A stretch of DNA of 64,000 nt, taken from contig DHQO01000022.1 of NCBI GenBank assembly GCA_002408125.1, positions 124,001 to 188,000 of the forward strand, written 5' to 3'. Within the stretch, counting starts at the first letter, position 1, and each line of letters starts with the position of its first letter. The notes beneath the pieces were generated by a model. That model was not told where the DNA came from. It did not search any database and worked only from the letters and a program-made list of their open reading frames with translations. The stretch is from Hyphomonadaceae bacterium UBA5336 (lineage in GTDB: Bacteria > Pseudomonadota > Alphaproteobacteria > Caulobacterales > Hyphomonadaceae). Below, in pieces: positions 55,744 to 64,000 of this stretch. Made by a program: the position numbers and the translations under genes.

Positions 55744-56652
55744 TTATCCCACAATCACGTGCAGGGTCGAGGCGCGGCCGCCGGGGACGCCCTTGTAGTG
55801 CAGGATATCGATGAACTCATTGTCGCTGGATTTCAGGCGCCGCCAGTGAACCGGCGTGCCGCTGTCAGTGCCTGTCTCATCGACAATCTCGAAGGCCGAA
55901 TCGAGATCCATCAAGGCCTCGGTGATCTCGTCCATCACCAGCTTGCCGAGCGGGGAGACCGCCAGCACCTGGCAGGCCGCCGGGCGCTGTTCCACCTGGC
56001 CGAGCAGCATCTCGCCTTCCAGCGTCCGGGTGGTCCAGATCCGGCCCGGCTGGGGCCGCGTGATCATCCGGCCGGCAATCGTCTCGCCGATTCCGTCCAC
56101 CGCATCGGCCGGAAGGGACTGGTCGAGCACAAGATTGCCGCGCAGGTTCGCCAGGCAGGTGCCGACCACCACATCCGTCATCGCGACGGGCAGGGGCGCG
56201 CTGGCAAACGGACCCTCGATTGCGGGCATGTCCGGCTCGGCCGGAATGTCGGCGACCGCCTCAGTGGCAGGGTCTGGCGCGGGAACCGCGACCACCGGCT
56301 GAGGGGTGATGGCTTCGGCTTGCGGGACAAGGACCGCCGGGGCCGCCATGTCTGGCGTGGGGGCGATTTCAGGGCTCGGTTCGGAGCCGAGCAGGGTGAT
56401 CGCGGCGGCATGCAGGCCGGCGTCACTGCCTGTGGGCTGGTGCGTGGGCGCGTGGGCGATCGGCAGGATCGTGCCCCCGCCATGCAGCGCCGGCTGGGGG
56501 GCCGGTGTCGGCGTTTCCGGCGGTTCAGGTTCGTCCAGCAGCTGCGCCGGTGCCGGCTTGGCCGTGACTTTCGGCGCCGCTTCCTGTGGCGACTGCGCCG
56601 CCGCGCCGGCTGCCAGTACGGCAACAAGCAATACGATCCCCACCCGTTTCAT
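55744..56652 (-). CDS. Secreted Pro/Ala-rich protein of unknown function
   Basis: The 302-residue protein has a signal peptide (RVGIVLLVAVLAAGAAAQ, cleavage after AAA) and a long Pro/Ala/Thr-rich linker (residues about 20-155), then a compact domain of 145 residues starting DVVVGTCLANLRGN with ACQVLAVSPLGKL and HWRRLKSSDNEFID. The domain is not recognised. The signal peptide and linker suggest an envelope protein with a periplasmic C-terminal domain. Confidence 0.65.
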   Translation of the reverse strand: MKRVGIVLLVAVLAAGAAAQSPQEAAPKVTAKPAPAQLLDEPEPPETPTPAPQPALHGGGTILPIAHAPTHQPTGSDAGLHAAAITLLGSEPSPEIAPTPDMAAPAVLVPQAEAITPQPVVAVPAPDPATEAVADIPAEPDMPAIEGPFASAPLPVAMTDVVVGTCLANLRGNLVLDQSLPADAVDGIGETIAGRMITRPQPGRIWTTRTLEGEMLLGQVEQRPAACQVLAVSPLGKLVMDEITEALMDLDSAFEIVDETGTDSGTPVHWRRLKSSDNEFIDILHYKGVPGGRASTLHVIVG

Positions 56653-56810
56653 GGAGAGCCCCTCAAACCCAATTCAACCCATTGGGGAGCTTAAAGTGTC
56701 GGCCCTGCGAGTAAAGTCATAGTTTTTCGACATCCCCTCAGGATCGGCATGACAGTCATCCGCATGAAACGGGTGGCCGCATCGCGCGCGTACGCCTATC
56801 TGGGCCGCTC

Positions 56811-57719
56811 ATGAGCTCTGAACTTCGCACCGGTTTCTTCGCAGCGCTGGCCGCCTATCTGATGTGGGGCGCGCTGCCGCTTTATTTCCGGGCGCTGGAC
56901 CATGTCCGGCCCGACGAGATGCTGGCCCACCGGATCCTGTGGTCGGTGCCGACCGGGCTTGTCATGGTCGCCCTGGCGCGCAGCTGGACCACGCTGCGCG
57001 GCCTGTTCACGCCCCGGCGGCTGGCCTGGCTCGGCTTGTCGGCGGCCCTGATCGGGGTGAACTGGATGATTTATATCTGGGCGGTCTCGGTCGAGCGCGT
57101 CACCGAGGCTTCGCTCGGCTATTATATCAACCCGCTGGTCAGCGTGCTGCTCGGGCGGATCATGTTTTCCGAGCGGCTCCGGATCGCCCAGTGGGTGTCG
57201 GTGGCGATTGCCGGTATCGGCGTGGTGGTGTTGACCGTGGTGCTCGGTTACCTGCCCTGGGTGGCGCTGGGCCTGTGCCTGACCTTCGCCTTCTATGGCG
57301 CCATCCGCAAGAAGATCGGCGTGGACGGGCGCGCGGGCTTTGTGGTCGAGGCGGTGATCCTTGCCCCGCTGGCTGCGATCTGGCTCGGCCACCTGGTCGG
57401 GTCCGGCGAGACCGGGCCGATGGGCGAGGGCGGCTGGGACCCGCTGCTCCTGATCGCGTCCGGGCCGGTGACGGCCATTCCGCTGGTCTGCTTTTCGGTA
57501 GCGGCCAGGCGCCTGCAGCTCTCCACCATCGGCATGATGCAGTATCTGGCGCCGACGCTGCAGTTCCTGATCGCAGTGCTGGTGTTCGGCGAGCCCTTCA
57601 CCCAGGCCCATGCGGCTGCGTTCGGGTTCATCTGGCTGGCGCTGATCATCTTCACGGTCGACAGCCTTGTCGGCACGGCGCGGGCGCGGCGCCTGGCGCG
57701 GGCGGCGCAGCTGACCTGA
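56811..57719 (+). CDS. rarD: RarD-type EamA transporter
   Basis: The 302-residue protein has ten predicted TM segments of the EamA/DMT family. The opening FFAALAAYLMWGALPLYFRAL, HRILWSVP, YYINPLVSVLLG and GMMQYLAPTLQFLIAVLVFG are RarD signatures. RarD-type exporters move amino acids or drugs; the E. coli protein is chloramphenicol-associated. The ATG has weak upstream GGGCC, so the start is uncertain. Confidence 0.85.
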   Translation: MSSELRTGFFAALAAYLMWGALPLYFRALDHVRPDEMLAHRILWSVPTGLVMVALARSWTTLRGLFTPRRLAWLGLSAALIGVNWMIYIWAVSVERVTEASLGYYINPLVSVLLGRIMFSERLRIAQWVSVAIAGIGVVVLTVVLGYLPWVALGLCLTFAFYGAIRKKIGVDGRAGFVVEAVILAPLAAIWLGHLVGSGETGPMGEGGWDPLLLIASGPVTAIPLVCFSVAARRLQLSTIGMMQYLAPTLQFLIAVLVFGEPFTQAHAAAFGFIWLALIIFTVDSLVGTARARRLARAAQLT

Positions 57720-57728
57720 CCTGAAGAC

Positions 57729-57766
57729 AAAAAAAGCCCCGGACGGGAGGGGATCCGATCCGGGGC
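57729..57766 (-). terminator. Rho-independent terminator for the serine hydrolase gene
   Basis: On the minus strand, an 8-bp stem GCCCCGGA/TCCGGGGC (57759-57766 with 57736-57743) is followed by a seven-T run (57729-57735 as A on the plus strand). Confidence 0.8.
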
Positions 57767-57871
57767 GTTGAGTGGCATAGAAGGCAGAGCTTCGCAGGAA
57801 GCTCGATTAAATTCGTGCAATGCGTGTGCCAGATTCGCGCGGGTGGGGAAGCAGGGCCGGGAAACTTCCCT

Positions 57872-58990
57872 TCAGAGGCTTCCATAGAGGGCTGAAACCA
57901 GCCTCAGCGCGCGCGGATCACCTTGTAATATATTGGATTGTCGGTTCATGACATAGGCCGCCGAGAGGCCCCTGTCGGGGTCTCCAAAACCCAGCGATCC
58001 GCCCCAGCCGCTGTGTCCGAAACTGGCCCGGTTCGGTCCATAGACCTGCTGCGAGTTGCGCATCACGCCAGCGGCGAAGTCAATTTGGAACGGTAACACC
58101 CGGTCGCGGCCATGGCTGCGCGAGGCCGTGAGGCCGGCCCAGGTATCGGCTCCGATGCCGAGATCTAACGCGCCGGCATAGGCGCCATAGAGCCGGGCGG
58201 TGGCCGCGGCCGTGCCGTGCCCATTGGCAGACGGGATCTCGATTTCCTTCCAGATGGCGCCGCCACGCTGGGGCGCGGACCATTTGGTCATGAAGGCCGC
58301 GGTGTTGAAGGCGTTGATCTCGCCAAGTTCCGGCAGGGCCGTGGGGCGCTTCATGTCGGCGACGCGGGTGTGCTCGCCCGCCGGCAGGCCGATCCAGAAA
58401 TCTATATCATTCGGCCCGGTGATCTCCTCGCGCAGCACCGTGCCGAGGCTGCGGCCATCCAGGCGCCGGGCGAGCTCGCCGGCCAGATAACCCCAGCTGA
58501 GCGGATGGTAGCCGGACCCGTCCCCGGGCGTCCACATCGGGGCCTGCTCGGCAAGGCGCGCAGCCAGCGCGGGCGGGTCGAGCCAGAGTTCCGGGTCGAT
58601 CTCCTGCTCGAAGCCCGGCAGGCCGGCCTGGTGCGACAGCATTTGCGCGATGGTGATCTCGCCTTTGCCCTGGGCGGCAAATTCGGGCCAGACGGCGCTG
58701 ACCGGTGTGTCATAGGTCACATCCGGCCCGGCCCGGTCGATCAGCAGGGCCACGACCAGCGCGCTGATGGGCTTGGTGGTGGAAAAGACCGGGACCAGGG
58801 TCTCCTCGTCCCAGGCTTTTGACTTGCCCCGGTCGGTCCAGCCGCCCTGCAGGTCGACCACCAGCTCGTCGCCGATCCAGGCGGCAAAGCCGGCCCCGAG
58901 TTCCTCGCCGGCCGCAAAATTCGCCTCGAAAGCCTCGCGCACACCTTCAAGGCCGGGGGCGACATGTCCTGAAATCGGCGTATCGGTCAT
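57872..58990 (-). CDS. Serine hydrolase of the class C beta-lactamase-like (EstB) family
   Basis: The 372-residue protein has the SxxK motif STTK (VPVFSTTKPISALVV), and near the second motif GYHPLSWGYLAGEL, where the YxN of beta-lactamases is YHP. The overall pattern (DLQGGWTDR, SHQAGLPGFE, FGHSGWGGSLGFGDP) is that of EstB-like esterases rather than true beta-lactamases. No signal peptide is seen, so it is probably cytosolic. Substrate unknown. Confidence 0.85.
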   Translation of the reverse strand: MTDTPISGHVAPGLEGVREAFEANFAAGEELGAGFAAWIGDELVVDLQGGWTDRGKSKAWDEETLVPVFSTTKPISALVVALLIDRAGPDVTYDTPVSAVWPEFAAQGKGEITIAQMLSHQAGLPGFEQEIDPELWLDPPALAARLAEQAPMWTPGDGSGYHPLSWGYLAGELARRLDGRSLGTVLREEITGPNDIDFWIGLPAGEHTRVADMKRPTALPELGEINAFNTAAFMTKWSAPQRGGAIWKEIEIPSANGHGTAAATARLYGAYAGALDLGIGADTWAGLTASRSHGRDRVLPFQIDFAAGVMRNSQQVYGPNRASFGHSGWGGSLGFGDPDRGLSAAYVMNRQSNILQGDPRALRLVSALYGSL

Positions 58991-59240
58991 GGCGTGCGGT
59001 GCTCCTCGCGATCATTGTTTTCTGCTATCGGGTGTGGACCGAGGCGCACACAAGGGTCAATGCCGCTTCCGCGTCGGGAAAGAATCTTCAGACTTTCCAA
59101 ATGGATATTTGCTTTACCTTGTCCTGCAGGCGTGCCAGCTGCGCGCTGGCAAGTGTTTTGAAAGACCCTCAGGGGCATCCTGGCGCCTGGATGGCCGCGC
59201 ACCGGCATGATCCCCATCCCGGCTGACAAACGGCGAGTCG

Positions 59241-60695
59241 ATGCAATTCCGCGCAATTCTCCTGGCCCTGGGCATCATGATCCTGCTGCTTGCGGGCGCG
59301 ATGGTGCCGTGTGCGCTGGTGGATATCGCCCATGAGAATGGCGACTGGCCGGTCTTTGCCATCTCGGCCTTTGTGTCCGGCGTGGTCGGCCTCAGCCTTT
59401 ATGTGCTGGCGCAGGGCGAGCCTTCGCGCACCGGCCAGCGCGAGGCCTTCCTCCTGATTGTCGGGGTCTGGGTGGTGCTGCCCTTCCAGGGCGCGGTGCC
59501 ATTCATCGCCTCGGGCATGAGCATCACCGATGCGATGTTCGAAAGCGTGTCGGGGCTGACGACCACGGGCGCGACAGTTCTGACCGGGCTCGACAATCTG
59601 CCGGAGGGACTATTGCTCTGGCGGGCCATCCTGCAATGGATCGGCGGTATCGGCATCATCGTGACGGCCATCGCCGTTCTCCCTCAACTGCGCGTCGGCG
59701 GGATGCAGCTGTTCCAGATCGAAAGCTCGGACATGTCGGGCAAGTTCCTGCCGCGCATGCGCGATATCGCGACCCGCATGGGCTATGCCTATCTCATCGT
59801 CTCGGTTTCCTGCGCGGCCTGCTACTGGATCAGCGGGCTCAGCCCCTTCGACGCGATTGCCCATTCCATGACCACCGTGTCGGCGGGCGGGTTTTCCACC
59901 CACGACCTGTCCTTCGGCCACTTCAACGGCACGCCGGCGATCTATTTCGCGGTCTTCTTCATGATGGTGGCAGGCCTGCCCTTCAGCCTCTTGGCCATGG
60001 CCATGTTCCAGGGCCGGATCCGCGCGCTGTGGGACGACCCGCAGCCGCGCCTCTTCGTGGCGCTGTTCCTGGGCTTTTCCATCACCATTGTCGGCCTGCA
60101 CGAGCTGCAGGTGATCCCGCCGACCTTCGAGAACCGGCTGCATGCCTTCCGCGATGCGCTGTTCAATATCGTCTCGGTGATGACCGGGACCGGCTATGCC
60201 AGCGCCCCCTATGATACCTGGGGCGAGCCGGTGATCGCGATCTTCCTGATCGCCACCTTTCTCGGCGGATGCGCGGGCTCGGCCGCCTGCGGCATCAAGA
60301 TGTTCCGGCTGGAGATCGCCTACAAGGCAGTGATCGCCCATTCGCGCAAGATGATCATCCGCCGGCGCGTTGCCCCGATCCGCTATGACGGGCGCAATGT
60401 CGACGAGGACACGCTGCAGTCGGTGATGGTGTTCGTGTTCCTGTATTTCGCGACCTTCCTGTCGGGGGCGGTGCTGCTCGGCATCATGGGCGAGGATGCG
60501 ATGACCGCCCTCTCGGCGGCGGCGACGACGGTGTCGAATGTCGGCCCGGGCATCGGCGAGAAGATCGGGCCGAGCGCGACCTTCCAGACCCTGGGCGATC
60601 CGCAGAAATGGGTGTGCACCATCCTGATGCTGCTCGGCCGGCTGGAGTTTGTGCCGGTGTTTGCCGTGCTGACGCGCCGGTTCTGGAGCGCTTAA
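59241..60695 (+). CDS. trkH: Trk-type potassium uptake protein TrkH
   Basis: The 484-residue protein has about ten TM helices and the four P-loop repeats. Selectivity segments are visible in SGLTTTGATVL, TTVSAGGFSTHDLS, VSVMTGTGYASAPYD and TTVSNVGPGIGEKIG, the GGF/TGY/GPG pattern of TrkH. It moves K+ with TrkA, which is not in the window. The ATG at 59241 has GCGAG upstream. Confidence 0.92.
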   Translation: MQFRAILLALGIMILLLAGAMVPCALVDIAHENGDWPVFAISAFVSGVVGLSLYVLAQGEPSRTGQREAFLLIVGVWVVLPFQGAVPFIASGMSITDAMFESVSGLTTTGATVLTGLDNLPEGLLLWRAILQWIGGIGIIVTAIAVLPQLRVGGMQLFQIESSDMSGKFLPRMRDIATRMGYAYLIVSVSCAACYWISGLSPFDAIAHSMTTVSAGGFSTHDLSFGHFNGTPAIYFAVFFMMVAGLPFSLLAMAMFQGRIRALWDDPQPRLFVALFLGFSITIVGLHELQVIPPTFENRLHAFRDALFNIVSVMTGTGYASAPYDTWGEPVIAIFLIATFLGGCAGSAACGIKMFRLEIAYKAVIAHSRKMIIRRRVAPIRYDGRNVDEDTLQSVMVFVFLYFATFLSGAVLLGIMGEDAMTALSAAATTVSNVGPGIGEKIGPSATFQTLGDPQKWVCTILMLLGRLEFVPVFAVLTRRFWSA

Positions 60696-60774
60696 GGGTC
60701 GCGGGGCCTAGTATCTGGACTTCACCGCCCGGCTTGGGCATCCAGATCTGCGATATGTGTTCTGGAGATTGCAG

Positions 60775-61665
60775 ATGACCGAGATTGCCCACCGCCCCCG
60801 CCGATCGGCCCTTTACATGCCCGGCGCGAATACGCGCGCCCTGGAAAAGGCGAAGACGCTGGCGGCCGACATGCTGCTGCTCGACCTGGAAGATGCGGTC
60901 GCGCCCGAAGCCAAGGACGAGGCGCGCGAGGCGGTGTGCGGCGCGGTGAAGGCCGGCGGCTATGGCGCGCGCGAAGTGGTGATCCGGGTCAACGGCCTCG
61001 ACACCGAATGGGGTCTGGATGACATGGCCGCTGCCGTCGCGGCCGGGCCGGACGGCGTGCTTGCGCCGAAAGTGATCGATGGCGGGGATATCGACCGGAT
61101 CGACGATGCCATGAGCCGCGCCGGCGCGCCGAAGGAAATGGGCCTGTGGGTGATGATCGAGATGCCGAAGGCCATTCTCAACATCCAGGAGATCGCCGAG
61201 GCGGTGGGCCGCACGCGCCTCACCGGATTCGTCATGGGCACCAATGATCTCGCCAAGGAACAGCGCGCCCAGATGACCCCCGACCGGATTGCCTTCCAGT
61301 ATGCGCTGGGGGCTTCAGTCGCTGCCGCGCGGGCTTATGACCTCGCCATTCTCGACGGGGTGTTCAACGATATCAGTAATACGGACGGCCTGGAGGCGGA
61401 ATGCCGGCAGGGCCGGGCCATGGGCTTTGACGGCAAGACGCTGATCCATCCGAGCCAGCTGGAACCGTGCAACCGGGTCTTCTCGCCCGAGCCCGGCGAT
61501 GTCGCCCAGGCGCGCGACGTGATCGCAGCCTTCGCCGACCCGGCCAATGCCGGAAAGGGCGTGCTCAAGGTTAACGGCAAGATGACCGAGCTTCTGCATC
61601 TGGAAGAGGCGCGCCGGCTTGTCCACGTGCAGGCCGCGATTGAGGCGATGGCCACCGGCAACTGA
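60775..61665 (+). CDS. HpcH/HpaI-family CoA-ester lyase or malyl-CoA thioesterase
   Basis: The 296-residue protein starts at ATG 60775 with GGAGAT upstream (a TTG seven codons earlier is less likely). The barrel signatures are RRSALYMPGANTRALEKAKT, LLLDLEDAVAPEAK, VVIRVNGLDTEWG, VLAPKVIDGGDI, MIEMPKAILN and KTLIHPSQLEPCN, closest to the shorter citrate-lyase-beta-like / Mcl2-type enzymes. Mcl2 hydrolyses malyl-CoA in the ethylmalonyl-CoA pathway; citramalyl-CoA lyase is an alternative. Confidence 0.82.
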   Translation: MTEIAHRPRRSALYMPGANTRALEKAKTLAADMLLLDLEDAVAPEAKDEAREAVCGAVKAGGYGAREVVIRVNGLDTEWGLDDMAAAVAAGPDGVLAPKVIDGGDIDRIDDAMSRAGAPKEMGLWVMIEMPKAILNIQEIAEAVGRTRLTGFVMGTNDLAKEQRAQMTPDRIAFQYALGASVAAARAYDLAILDGVFNDISNTDGLEAECRQGRAMGFDGKTLIHPSQLEPCNRVFSPEPGDVAQARDVIAAFADPANAGKGVLKVNGKMTELLHLEEARRLVHVQAAIEAMATGN

Positions 61666-61688
61666 TCAATGGATTGTCAGAGAAAGTA

Positions 61689-61770
61689 TCAGGCGGCGGT
61701 AAAAACAAGCTCCCCGAGGGGCTGGGGGGGCTGATGGGTCCGAGGATCTTGTCAAAATCCCGCCGCCTGA
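61689..61770. repeat. Large interrupted inverted repeat
   Basis: Perfect 11-bp arms TCAGGCGGCGG (61689-61699) and CCGCCGCCTGA (61760-61770) with a nested ACAAG/CTTGT pair inside. The central part holds AGCTCCCC-GAGGGGCT. It follows the lyase gene and may be a structured RNA or terminator-like region. Confidence 0.45.
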
Positions 61771-61852
61771 CGAGTATGAAAGTGTATTGCGCCGGGGGCG
61801 TTTGCAAGGCCAGAATGTGGTGAAATAAGGCATTTCTGATTAAAGATGCGCA

Positions 61853-62245
61853 ATGCAGGAAGGCCACTGTCAAGAGCCGATCCGGGAGGTGAACATTACA
61901 AAGGCCAGCGTAACCCAGATCAAGCCTGCGGCAAAACCCGTACCCAAGGTGGCCTTTCACCGAACCGAAATGTCCCCGATCCTGGATGTCTATGGCCGCC
62001 TCGTGCAGTCCGGACAGGCGCGCGATTATGCGATCGGCATGTTTCCCGACAAGGCGATCTTCGCGATTTTCCGGCGCGCGGCCGAGCAGCCCACCTACCG
62101 CATCGAGAAGGTCCCGGCGCTGGCCAACCGGCAGGGCGCTTTCGTGGTCTACGGATCGGCAGGCCAGGTGCTCAAGCGCGGACATGATCTCAAAGCCGTC
62201 CTGAGGGTCTTCGACAGCCGGAAATTCGACGTCATCTCCGGCTGA
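61853..62245 (+). CDS. DUF2794 protein
   Basis: The 130-residue protein matches DUF2794, an alphaproteobacterial family: VAFHRTEMSPILDVYGRLVQ, RDYAIGMFPDKAIFAIFRRAA, YRIEKVPALANRQGAFVVYG, GQVLKRGHDLKAVLRVF. The function is unknown. The start is uncertain: ATG 61853 has only weak TAAAG upstream, and GTG 61889 has its GGGAG too close. Confidence 0.82.
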   Translation: MQEGHCQEPIREVNITKASVTQIKPAAKPVPKVAFHRTEMSPILDVYGRLVQSGQARDYAIGMFPDKAIFAIFRRAAEQPTYRIEKVPALANRQGAFVVYGSAGQVLKRGHDLKAVLRVFDSRKFDVISG

Positions 62246-62797
62246 GCATGACTCGCGTGAGAGGCGAATCGAGGGGAATTCCACAGGCTGATCCGGTCAT
62301 CGGACGGCCTCGCTCGTGAATCTTCCAGACTTTTAAGATTTTGCACTCGGATTTCGCCTCAGCGGATTTTTGCACTGCAGCAAGTCGAGCCTTATCGTTT
62401 TGCAACCTGTTGCAGAATTTGCACATGATACCCGACTGCGGTGCAGTCGATCACGCAAAGGTGAATGCGGTTTCGCGGCAAAGTCCCAGCATTTGCGGGG
62501 GTTTTTGCGACCGGACAAGACCTGCAAAACGGTATGGCAGGCCTGCAAAAACGACTCATCGGCTCAATTCCGCCGTGTCCGGATGATCTGGGCACGTCGA
62601 TAAAAATTGTTGCACTGCAAGGTGTTGTCGATCTGCAGCGAGGCCAGAATTTCACGATTTCGTGCTTGATAGCGCAAACATTTAATGTTGCATTGTCTCC
62701 TGCAATCTTGGTGGGAGCGGTCTCCCCCCAAGTGCAGTCAATCATGACTGGCAACCGGATCTGACGGTGCCGGCACTTTCTAGGGAGGGAAGTAAGC
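62246..62797. promoter_or_regulatory. 552-base regulatory-looking intergenic region before the TonB receptor
   Basis: No gene is seen. TGCAA-type motifs recur: TGCAACCTGTTGCA at 62401-62414 (arms TGCAAC/GTTGCA), TTGCACTGCAA at 62610-62620, plus isolated TTTTGCA or TGCAAAA near 62338, 62369, 62397, 62418 and beyond. Such palindromes fit LacI- or GntR-type operators. A small GGGAG/CTCCC hairpin lies near 62712-62725. Confidence 0.45.
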
Positions 62798-64000
62798 ATG
62801 AGTATCAGAAAAATTGTGACCGCTAACATTGGCGGGTCCGAGGCTGTGCGTGCGCGCCGCTGGGCCCTTCTGCTGTGTGGTGCGTCGGCTGTCTCGATCA
62901 TGACGGCAATGCCGGCCATGGCCCAGGAAGACACAGATGAGGCGCTTCGCCAGGAAACCGTCGTCGTCCAGGGCATCCGCGGTTCGCTCGAACGCGCCAT
63001 GGACATCAAGCGCAATGCCAATGGTGTCGTCGACGCCATCTCGGCCGAGGATATCGGCAAGTTCCCTGACACCAACCTGGCTGAATCGCTTCAGCGCATC
63101 ACCGGCGTGTCGATCAACCGCGTGAACGGCGAGGGTTCGGAAGTGACCGTTCGCGGCTTCGGCCCGGGCTTCAACCTGATCACCCTCAACGGCCGTACCC
63201 TGCCGACTGCGGAAGTTGCCGCCATCGGCGAGCGCGGCAACTATGGCGCGGGCGGCGGACGCTCGTTCGACTTCTCGAACCTGGCGTCCGAAGGCGTTTC
63301 GGCGCTTGAGGTCTACAAGACCGGGCAGGCTGTCCTGCCGACCGGCGGTATCGGCGCCACGGTGAACGTGGTCACCCGCAAGCCGCTGGACAATCCGGGC
63401 TTTGAAGGCACCGTGCAGGGCAAGATCCTCAGCGATGCCAGCAATGAGAACGGCGACGATTTCACCCCGGAACTGTCGGGCCTGATGAGCTGGACCAATC
63501 CGAACGAGACTTTCGGCGTCAGCGTGTTCGGATCCTATTCCAAGCGCGATTCCGGCGCCCCGACCCAGCAGATCAATGACTGGATCGTGGAGCGCTCCGA
63601 AGATGGCACGATCTCCAGCTCCTATACACGTGCGGACGGCTCGACCTCGATCGAGAACGGCCCTTCTGCCGGCCAGCTCTACGGTATCGCCCAGGACAGC
63701 CGGTACGACTTCTCCGACATCTCGCGCGAGCGCCTCAACGGTCAGCTGGTCCTGCAGTTCCAGCCGATGGACAATCTGCGCCTGACCGGTGACGTGACCT
63801 TCGCGCAGAACGAATCGGAAGAGCTGCGCTTCGAGCAGACCAATTGGTTCGCCACGCCGATGGACCAGTTCATCTTCGACAGCGACGGACCGGTCTCCAC
63901 GGCCGTGTTCATGCAGGAGAACAATAACGGCTCGAAGGATATGGGCTTTGAGCAGACCAACCGCGCGACCAAGGACGAGCTGACCTCGTTCGGCTTCAAC
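62798..64000 (+). CDS. TonB-dependent receptor, 5' part (cut by window end)
   Basis: The gene starts at ATG 62798 (GGGAGGGA upstream) and continues past 64000, so only about 400 residues are visible. They show a long signal peptide (to MAMAQEDTDE), a TonB-box-like ETVVVQGIRGSLERAM, a plug domain (ISAEDIGKFPDTNLAESLQR, ITGVSINRVNGEGSEVTVRG, LNGRTLPT, YKTGQAVLPTGGIGATVNVV) and the first beta-barrel strands. These proteins import ligands across the outer membrane with energy from TonB; the opening resembles carbohydrate-linked receptors of Caulobacter relatives. The ligand is not determinable from this part. Confidence 0.9.
   Translation, partial: MSIRKIVTANIGGSEAVRARRWALLLCGASAVSIMTAMPAMAQEDTDEALRQETVVVQGIRGSLERAMDIKRNANGVVDAISAEDIGKFPDTNLAESLQRITGVSINRVNGEGSEVTVRGFGPGFNLITLNGRTLPTAEVAAIGERGNYGAGGGRSFDFSNLASEGVSALEVYKTGQAVLPTGGIGATVNVVTRKPLDNPGFEGTVQGKILSDASNENGDDFTPELSGLMSWTNPNETFGVSVFGSYSKRDSGAPTQQINDWIVERSEDGTISSSYTRADGSTSIENGPSAGQLYGIAQDSRYDFSDISRERLNGQLVLQFQPMDNLRLTGDVTFAQNESEELRFEQTNWFATPMDQFIFDSDGPVSTAVFMQENNNGSKDMGFEQTNRATKDELTSFGFN

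Overview
The window looks like chromosomal DNA of a GC-rich alphaproteobacterium of the Maricaulales/Hyphomonadaceae type. This is inferred from the gene set: a two-protein cobalamin methionine synthase in a metF operon led by an ArsR-methyltransferase fusion, a DUF2794 protein, an L21 with an alphaproteobacterial tail, an MlaA/MlaC pair and a large TonB-dependent receptor. No rRNA or other species-level marker is present, so the genus is not certain.

Layout. (1) 1-2970: isocitrate lyase and FMN L-lactate dehydrogenase. (2) 2973-13273: a tightly coupled five-gene minus-strand operon (multi-pass membrane protein, large helical protein, lipoprotein, TIR-like/NDT-like plus macro-domain protein, nine-TM patatin phospholipase), with a divergent SH3-M15-GH19 peptidoglycan hydrolase. 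I recognise no described system with this composition; it is the leading candidate for something new. (3) 13373-13927: 2H phosphoesterase ThpR. (4) 14012-28743: a 14.7-kb genomic island inserted in the 3' end of tRNA-Ser(CGA). It is bounded by a perfect 17-bp direct repeat with ATTGGAACA repeats inside both ends. It carries two tyrosine recombinases, a tRNA-Leu(CAG), an adenosylhomocysteinase-like gene coupled to an unknown gene, an M23 peptidase, a single-chain (ISP-type) restriction-modification enzyme, a Rep-like protein, a small lipoprotein and an XRE regulator facing a perfect palindrome. Base composition is visibly lower in GC than in the flanks. (5) 28727-32180: tRNA-Ser, rplU-rpmA, an acetyltransferase, mlaA-mlaC. 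(6) 32326-39035: the methionine-cycle operon (ArsR-MT, metF, metH-N, a methyltransferase, a GGCT-like gene, metH-C), in which successive genes mostly overlap or abut. (7) 39050-43272: small genes, then a GAF protein and a PAS-GGDEF-EAL protein. (8) 43269-47940: DUF2891 - NRAMP-like - pxpA - pxpB - pxpC, a 5-oxoproline operon with ATGA couplings. (9) 48046-61665: an NtrC-type regulator, LtrA, a Rieske oxygenase, a CDF exporter, two CoA-ester lyases, RarD, a serine hydrolase, TrkH and small genes, with two palindromic intergenic repeats. (10) 61853-64000: DUF2794, a regulatory-looking intergenic region and the start of a TonB-dependent receptor cut by the window edge.

How the genes work together. 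The methionine operon regenerates methionine from homocysteine and 5-methyl-THF and is probably controlled by its own ArsR-methyltransferase through a palindrome at its start. The pxp genes open 5-oxoproline to glutamate, and the adjacent NRAMP-like protein lacks the metal motif. Isocitrate lyase and the two CoA-ester lyases point to C2/organic-acid assimilation. The island and the patatin/macro operon are the accessory regions and hold most of the unexplained biology.
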